Of a DNA stretch of 64,000 nt, positions 56,951 to 64,000 are shown piece after piece (position 1 is the first letter of the stretch; each line of letters opens with the position of its first letter). This stretch comes from Salminus brasiliensis (lineage: Eukaryota; Chordata; Actinopteri; Characiformes; Bryconidae), in the NCBI RefSeq assembly GCF_030463535.1, contig NC_132883.1, positions 33,273,873-33,337,872 of the forward strand. Direction: 5' to 3'. Under the pieces are notes generated by a model. That model saw only the letters and a program-made list of their open reading frames with translations, did no database searches and was not told the DNA's origin. Both the position numbers and the translations under genes were made by a program.

Positions 56951-59089
56951 GGGGGGGTCTGAGATTCAGTGTAAACAACAAACTCTGCAGATTTCCTGTG
57001 TGTCTTGGGGCCATTTCCTGTCCTTCAGAGCAGCGAGAATAAATGAGGTTTAAAGGATGAGGAGAAATAGCAGCTTGTGAAGAAATGGATGTGTGTGTGT
57101 GCTTGTATGCACACTCACTTGACAGAGAGCAGTTTTTCCACTAGGTCAAGCTATCGTCAGACATGTTGGGATTAGAGTCAAACTTTCAACTCTGCTGACG
57201 GAGAAATAAACATCTGTTCCTCTCTCCACTGCTCCCTCTCTCCCTTTCTCATGACCTATGTATTTACAGTGCAAACCCAGGGAGGCCACTTGATCTGCAA
57301 AACAAAGTCCTTCTTTGTCGTCCTTTAAGCAAGTTCCTTTGAATTCTACAGCTAGAAATGATCAAATTTAGCTTTCCTGAATGAGGTTTCTACTTTGGGT
57401 GGAACGCTGTGCCATGATGAAAGCTGTACAACTTTGGTGGCCTGGTTAGGAGATCTAGTATCTTCAAGCTGACATGGACTAGATCTATTTAAATGATCTT
57501 CAAGTGATTTTAAGTTAATGGGTGACAGGTTCATTTAGAAACCTGTCCTCCAGTCAACATGAAAATGCTGTTTTGTTCACTGAAAACAAAGCGTTTTGGA
57601 AAATTCTCTCCAAAGTGTTATCTTCTTTCTTTGTGGTGTTTTGATGTTTCTCTTTGTGAGGTATTAAACATTAGCATGCTCATGCAAGTGTTTTTGTTTC
57701 TTTGTGGACGAAAATATTTTCAAAAATGGAAGAGGAAAATCTCTATTTTTAAAAATATCTGGATACATGTGGACAGGCTAAAGTACAGCTTCCACATGGT
57801 AGGGATTTTGTTTCAATTCAGTGTTATAACTAAGACTCTTAGACAAGCCCATTTCCCCTATAAAAATAATAAAAAAGAAAAGGATAGTTTTAATGTTCTA
57901 CCTTGTGGTTAAATGTGCATGTGCATTTAGGTTGGAACGCATGTTGGATGTAAGCAACATCAAAGTATAGTAAATTACTTGTGCTTGTATGAGTTTATCG
58001 GACTTTTAGTCTTTCTATCTGCTACAATAAATCCCACCTCTTTTCACACTCTTAGCTTACAGTTCATGCTTTCATTTGTAGCAGAGATGTGTTGGTTTGC
58101 TTGTATGAAAATTACTGATCTTGAAATACTCTGATTTGAAATACTGTATAATATTATAATACAATAAAAAATAAACTCTCACTTCTACATTTATTTTATC
58201 TAATTTGTTTCTTTTCCTCACGTACTACAGTCTGTAACTTAAGCTCTGACTGGACAGTGTTCTGATGCTACTTCACATAAAAAGCCTGGTTGCGCATTCA
58301 AAACAGAGGCTTGAGTGGTCCTTTGTAGCTGACATCCCTCATGACATACAGTCACGTCTCGCAGTAACATTAGCATACAGCTGACCGTCTGATCAGCAGT
58401 AATGAGGAGAAAATACACACATCCATCATCACACAACACGTGTGCTGCTCAGAGATGAAAGGCATAAACAGATCTTATCTTAGTGCTGGGCCTTTTCCTT
58501 GGTGGGGGGAAGCTCTATGTACATGCACTCCTAATAAAGGCAGCATGGAAAAATATTCACATATGTACAGGATGTATGCATTATACACTTTATTAGGGTG
58601 GACTGAAGAACATTATCACTTCCACAATCACTTCATACCTTTAAATAGAGGCTGACAAGACAAAACAAAACATCTGTGACATACACATGTATGGTAAACC
58701 CATCGGAAGCAGTAAAAAAAGGATATAATAAAGAATATTTTATTATAGTAAACTGTTTTTTTACTTTCCAAATAGTCAGTGTCCGATCCTCTTAAGGTAC
58801 ATGAATAGCACATCAGTTTCTCACTTATCCAACCAGAAATATTTTCAGCAAGAAAATAGCATTGTCTTTAAATAGTCTGTATACATGACTGTGTTTATGA
58901 AACCTATCTAGTAAACAATCTGTTACACCCTTTCAGAAACAGCAGACAGCCAATTAAAGATAGTGTACTCCCTCAAAGACAGCTTCATTTGGAAAGCATT
59001 ATGCAAAAATTTGCACACTTGGGAAGTGGAATCTGTGCTATGAGGCCACGCTTTACACATGCATGTCTGGACAAGCTGGACAAAGCCAG

Positions 59090-59145
59090 CAGTCACTTTC
59101 AGCTGATATTTTAACCTAAAATGCTACATAACGTTGCTTTAAATG
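59090..59145. repeat. Inverted copy of the MITE-like family at 28355
   Basis: CAGCTGATATTTTAACCTAAAATGCTACATAACGTTGCTTTAAA is the reverse complement of the start of the copies at 28355 and 39793, with few mismatches. Confidence 0.6.
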
Positions 59146-59251
59146 GTTCTTTAAACAAGTTCTACAGTTGTTACAAATTAAATGACATTTTAGTAATATA
59201 CTAAGCCTTTGGTTTGGGTGCAAGTCCATTTGAATGACTTAGCACATATTT

Positions 59252-59257
59252 TTTATT
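59252..59257 (-). terminator. ndufa4l2: Candidate ndufa4l2 polyadenylation signal
   Basis: Minus-strand AATAAA about 595 bases after the stop codon. It is the nearest perfect hexamer I noticed. Confidence 0.35.
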
Positions 59258-59851
59258 AAACCTTGTTTTGGAAAATAACATTTAATTTCATTTCATTTCA
59301 TTTGAAAAATTCCACTCTGAGTGCAAACAATGATTAAGTAGGTCTCTTAGCAAGTCTTCATTCAGAATGCAGAAAAGTTGCCTTTTTGGTTCTGTCTAGT
59401 TGTTGCTTTCACAGGTGTTTAATTTAATCTCTGATTAATGTTTAAGATAATGATACTTTTTTGTGATGTCTCAGCCATGTGTTCATGTCAAAGGCTCATT
59501 GTGCCCAAAATGTAGATTGTGAATGTACATCCTGAAATTGATCAGAAAACCTGGTTCACATCAAACATGTTACTGTAGTTAAAGGGTGCAGTTACAACAT
59601 CCATTAGTTCCATCTTATCAATCCAAACAAGCTACAATGCACAGCCATCAACCTAGGCCATCCTAGGTTGTGATAGTCTATTCACTCACCCCAGCAGGAT
59701 CGAACACAACAGTTTCACATTTCAGTACACATATTAGATATAAATGTACTTCATTGCCTCCTTAAGCTTCATTTCCATAAGCTGAACTGTGTAAATCAAT
59801 GAGGTACACACAGTTGTACCAGACATTTAAAGTACCAGCATACTTGGAGGT

Positions 59852-60651
59852 TTAAAAGTCAGGCCCCTCCTTCTTCAGGCTCTTGTAGTCCGTGTTGACA
59901 GCAACAAACTAGGAAGGAGAGAGAGAAAAAGAACAAGCTCTATAGGATCTCAATGTACTGCTGATATGCTAAAAAGGAAAGACAACAAAAACAATGGTCA
60001 ATTATCAACATCACTGAACTTGCTCTCACTCTGTGGGCTCACATTAAAGGAATACTGCAGCATAGCACGCCTTCTCATTAGTGTGTTTTGGGTCAACAGG
60101 CTTTCTATTTTTTTTACTAGGTACTAAGTACAGACAATCTGTCTAACATGGAGCATTTAATTTAGCAGAATTTAATCAAACCCTGATGATTTAATATTCC
60201 AAGCAACAGATGTAGAAATATTTTTTCTTCTAGGCTATTGTTAGTTTGTAGGCTAATGGGAGGGCCCTACTTGGCACACATACCTTGTACTGATAGGTAG
60301 GGCTAAGCTGATTCCAGGGCTCAGGGTTGCTGGTCTTGTTCCAGCTAGTGATTTAGGAGCAGAAGAAAGAGGCCACAACACACCAAGGCAGCCACAGGAC
60401 AAAGACAAATGAATAGAATTAACAAAACACCAGAGAGCTTTCTGACTATGGGCAAATGTGCTGCTAATAAGCTTATGGCATTTTTGTTGTATCAAGTGCT
60501 CTTTATCATTCTTACATTTCTGGTGGGAATGAAATGTAGTGAATGGCCCTTACGTAACATGGGGTCCCTTGGCTAGACGAATCAAATAAAGTGAAGCGCC
60601 CCCCATTCCCAGACATATGAAGAAAAACTGTGGAATGAGCTGAAAGAGAGT

Positions 60652-60705
<54 letters not shown>

Positions 60706-62151
60706 ATTAATAACCCTGTGAACCACAGGCATATTCGTGAAATTAAATTATTCAGCAACTACTAATTAGCCAATAAGCACTACACGTGATTCAGTAACTG
60801 CTATGAAACAGATTCAATTTGAAACTCATTTTTAGGGTGAGGAATTGAAGCATTGGCCAACAAATAGTCATTTAAGTTTACAGGGTGAATATAATTCAAG
60901 CATTGTGGCAAACCTGTCTGCCCTTTCCACTGAACATCTGGCTGTGAGGTACCAATTAGAGAGGCTATTAGACGAGATTATGGAAGATTAGATTAAGTTA
61001 GATTACAATCTCCGCCGTCAAGTTGCACTAGATCTCTCACAGGTCGTTAGTGAGCACGAATGCAATTCACAATGAGATGATCGTGTAAAAAGGGTTGTAA
61101 AGGGCTGTGGATCTCTATGGTCGCTCCGTTTGTTGACAGTGGGCGCTGTCCAAGTGCTGAACGAGTTTTCCCCTTAGATTCCTTTTTTTCTTAACTCGTT
61201 TGATTGTCTATAAGGAATGGATAAGCATTTTCTTTATTCGATGTATTATTTATGCTTCGCCGGTTTCGAACTCGCACATGCACTGGAAACGACAAGCTAG
61301 CAGCCTGGTCTCCTCTCTTCTCGGTCCTGCCAGTCGAGAGCTGTGAACGCAGTGCATAGTGGGTATTGTGTGTTTGTTTTTTTTGCAACTTCAGTATTTA
61401 CGAAAATAATTTATTATATTAATTCATACACAAACGTATACTTTTAGTCAGCGCGAACAACAACGCAGTTTGTGAGGCAAGAGTGGTCATCTGGTTCAAG
61501 TCCTTCAGTGTGGATGTGTGTGCTGCTGTGCTTCTTCTGGCAGCAAGGGGAAGGAACACTTCATTATAACACACTGTAATTACTCTGATTGCAATCTGGA
61601 CATCGAGTCCTGTCTGTGTTTAGTTACAGTTCATAGCCGTTTTTTTTTTTTTGCATTATATTTCTGTGTAACTCATGGCTTAACTGTTTATTTTTTGGAG
61701 CGTTGGTGTTTAACGTCTTTAGTTATATAAAAGTCAAAGGAGAAGCCAAAGACAAATCGTTTACAGTAGGCTCAGTCACTTGTTTACATGATGTGTCCCA
61801 AGGGGTTGCACGTTACAGCAGTACATTTCTAAGACTTTTCAGTTTCAATACCACATTAACTTACTCTACACAGTAAATTTGCCAATGTTACATCAGCACT
61901 GATCGTGTTGAATGAACACTGTGAGTGTAATTTAACACTATTAGTGTTGATTTAACACTGGCTAATTTGCTGTGCACGGTGAAGCGCAGATGCAGAAACA
62001 GATGCACAAAGCAGCTTACAAGCTAATTCATGTTTAAAAATGAGCAAAAATAAACTTCTTTACAAATCTGTTTTCTTTTCTGTAAATAAAATTAAAAAGA
62101 GTAACTTACTCCAGGGTGTTTCCTCGCGTGGTCACGGATTGTTCGGAGCAT
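59852..62151 (-). CDS. ndufa4l2: NDUFA4-like protein 2, complete
   Basis: Small single-pass inner-mitochondrial-membrane protein of the NDUFA4 family, whose founder is now placed with cytochrome c oxidase. Mammalian NDUFA4L2 is induced by HIF-1 and lowers oxygen use. Coding exons, from the start down: 62110-62151, 60554-60639, 60284-60344 and 59852-59908. They total 246 bp, 81 codons plus stop, the family's usual length. The start reads MLRTIRDHARKHPG. Exon 2 gives LIPQFFFICLGMGGASLYLI, the membrane helix, where LICLGMG-type sequence is the NDUFA4L2 mark. Exon 3 gives NPEPWNQLSP with YQYK, and exon 4 ends DYKSLKKEGPDF. The usual PDVCWDRKNNPEPW reads PHVTWNKTSNPEPW, so the family Cys is Thr here. 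NDUFA4 itself is less likely given the helix sequence and the stac3 neighbourhood. Confidence 0.93.
60648..60704. repeat. (GA)n microsatellite forming the ndufa4l2 exon 2 acceptor tract
   Basis: On the sense (minus) strand this is a CT run ending CTCTTTCAG|CTC, directly at the exon 2 acceptor. It serves as an unusually long perfect polypyrimidine tract. Confidence 0.9.
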
Positions 62152-62253
62152 GTTTGCAGAATTTAGTTCTGCCTGAATTTTCTTCTTTCTGTGGTTGTTT
62201 ACTGTGAGCCGAAGGACTGGACAGAGCAGGCAGACCTGTTACTGGAGGAGCGG

Positions 62254-62386
62254 AGGAGAGGGGGAGGGGGAGGGGGAGGGGGAGAGGGAGAGAGAGAGAG
62301 AGAGAGAGAGATTGTTGTTGCAGAGTTGTTATGTTGCAGCATAAAACATAAACATAAAACATAAACATAAAACATAAACATAAAAT
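62254..62386. repeat. GGGGGA/GA repeats and an ATAAAC-type tandem array
   Basis: 62254-62310 is (GGGGGA)n running into (GA)n. 62341-62386 is a 12-13 base unit (ATAAAACATAAAC) repeated about four times. Both lie just upstream of the ndufa4l2 start codon, in its presumed promoter or 5' UTR. Confidence 0.9.
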
Positions 62387-62697
62387 GTCCTTGTAATTTC
62401 ATACTTGAAAAAAAGACAATTTAAGCTTATAAATGTCTACTCTTACACATGAAATTAAGCAAAATAAAATCAATACTTAGACTGGTTTCCCAACTTTGTT
62501 GTTAGATGAAATCATGTTACCACCAAATAATGATGTGTATTTCTTAACATCTGTGCAAGCTTTGTGCAAGCTAACAAGAACTTTCAGACTTGTATGAATA
62601 ACTCAAAGCACTTACCAGACTTGTACAAACATCCATTTCTTGTCTGATTGCAGAATACTAACAACTTGATGCATGTATGCACATTTGGGTTGGTATT

Positions 62698-63507
62698 TAC
62701 AGTGGCATGTCAAAGTTTGGGCACCACTGGACAAAATGTCCGGTACCGTGAATGGTTACGTGGGTAGAAGATGAACTGATCTCCAAAAGTTAAAGCAAGA
62801 TTAGTTTATTGTTTTTGTTTTAAGATATTTTAGAGTGTAAAATGACGGTACACTGTTGTTCTGTGTTGTCCAAACTGTGACCTTCAGTAAACTTTATCTG
62901 AACCATGACGTGAAAGTTGAAATCTATTTGGCCACAATGAGAAAAGGTATGTTTAGAGAAAAAAGAGGGCAGAATTTAATGAAAAGAACACCCTTTCCAA
63001 CTGTTCATCAAAGGGTGGTTCGATCATGCATTGGGCTTGTGTTGCAGCCAGTGACACAGAGAACATTCAATTCAATACCTGAAAATTCCAGAAGCAAAAA
63101 TGAAAAGAGGATGGTTTCTACAACAAATAACGATAAGGGGCAAGTTGAAGGTTTTGCCATGGTCCTTGGATTCCCTCGACCTAAACATCACCACAAATCT
63201 TTGGATCAACATTAAATCTTTGGATTTCAAGATGGCTCAAGAATAAAAAAAAAGAACTGAAAGACTCTTAGCTGGTTTCAAAAACTGTTTACAAGCTGTG
63301 ATACTTCCCAAGAGGAGTGTGACTAAGTTTCACACAGGGTGTCAAACTTTTGCTTTGGGCCCTTTTGCTTTTTTAAATAAACAATTTAAAGAAATGTTTT
63401 TTCTCTGTAATGTTACGCCTTTAGGAACTCGAAACAGGTAATGTTTCACTGGCTTACTGTATTCACAGTAATTAGTCAGTCGTGTCTGGATTTTTCATGC
63501 CACTGTA
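62698..63507 (+). mobile_element. Tc1-like element with intact ends, upstream of ndufa4l2
   Basis: TACAGTGGCATG at 62698-62709 and CATGCCACTGTA at 63496-63507 are exact inverted termini with the TA typical of Tc1 insertion. AAAGTTTGGGCACC near the left end pairs loosely with GTGTCAAACTTTTGCTTTGG near 63340. The plus-strand frame at 62856-63215 is a scrambled transposase remnant. At about 810 bp it is internally deleted compared with a full Tc1 element. Confidence 0.8.
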
Positions 63508-64000
63508 AATTAGCTTTGTTTTTGTGTCTGTTTAAAAGGCTGTAGTCAGCTTTATTGTTTCAATGTATTTCTGTTCTTTAAGAGTTACTTAGAACTCAAA
63601 GCACTTCCCTTGCACATGAGACACATGAGAGCATTTGACTTGATTGTGTATAGCTGATGGGAATGTGAATAAAGCTGCTATTGGTCAACCACTGGTTCAC
63701 TATAATATTCTGCTCTAACACAGCTCACTCAGCTCATGAAGTGTTTGATGAGCTAATGGCTTGATCCAGAGGACAGACTGAGATTGGGAACAACTTGCTT
63801 TATTGTTCTGGTTCCTACATCCCCACCTCTATCATTTGACCTTGTATGCAATCCAGACCACTTGAGTGGCACATGCTTATTTATTCTGATTCTAAGTGGA
63901 ATGAAGTACACTTTGCAGTTTATGTCATACAGGACTTATTCTAATGATGAGTATGTTGAAGCACTCTTTTCATTTCATACAGGAAAAGTCTAATAGCAGC
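63508..64000. other. Nothing recognised
   Basis: AT-rich DNA without a supported exon or repeat. A 69-codon frame at 63784-63993 has no recognisable content. Confidence 0.5.

Larger units (their letters stand above)
52514..59251. other. Gene-poor interval between stac3 and ndufa4l2
   Basis: It contains transposon and MITE remnants and several microsatellites, listed separately, plus one unassigned candidate exon. No complete gene was recognised. The neighbouring genes are convergent here, with 3' ends facing each other. Confidence 0.5.

Noticed and set aside
62758-62762. ACGTG hypoxia-response core inside the Tc1-like element upstream of ndufa4l2
   Set aside because: Tempting because NDUFA4L2 is a HIF-1 target, but a five-base match occurs by chance and no paired ancillary site was seen.

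Overview
The window is teleost fish nuclear DNA. It has long AT-rich introns with GT-AG junctions, teleost-type Tc1-like transposon remains and fish MITE/SINE-like repeats, and three vertebrate genes that can be read exon by exon. No bacterial or viral gene organisation is visible. Several dispersed repeats are types I associate with characins, catfishes and their relatives, so an ostariophysan fish is my best guess; that part is inference from memory.

Layout. 1-3110: no coding gene seen; a CpG-richer stretch with a possible first exon of a minus-strand gene that would lie mostly outside the window. 4636-12616 (+): a multi-exon gene I read as FAM186A/B family, with two separate sets of tandemly duplicated exons. 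13228-14905: two decayed Tc1-like elements. 18014-37795 (-): complete kif5a (kinesin-1 heavy chain), 28 coding exons, 1035 codons in one unbroken spliced frame, including the 28-bp penultimate exon. 41533-51802 (+): complete stac3, 12 coding exons, 334 codons, C1 plus two SH3 domains, with a TIR-flanked Tc1-like element in intron 3. 52514-59251: repeat-rich and gene-poor, with one unassigned candidate exon. 59852-62151 (-): complete ndufa4l2, 4 coding exons, 81 codons. 62698-63507: a Tc1-like element with intact terminal ends; nothing recognised after it.

How the genes relate. KIF5A, STAC3 and NDUFA4L2 lie together on human 12q13.3, and the FAM186 genes lie on 12q13, so the block looks like conserved vertebrate linkage and not a functional operon. 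kif5a is a neuronal axonal-transport motor, stac3 a skeletal-muscle excitation-contraction coupling adaptor, and ndufa4l2 a small mitochondrial respiratory-chain-associated protein. They share no pathway.

Limits. Exon boundaries were set by hand from splice consensus, frame and remembered family sequence. Intact frame across every junction of kif5a, stac3 and ndufa4l2 makes those models strong. UTR limits, promoters, repeat borders and the 3' end of the FAM186-like gene are approximate. I found no convincing novel system. The most unusual things are the repeated exon duplications in the FAM186-like gene, one copy of which is broken by a short repeat insertion, and dinucleotide repeats that serve as the pyrimidine tract at splice acceptors in three different genes.
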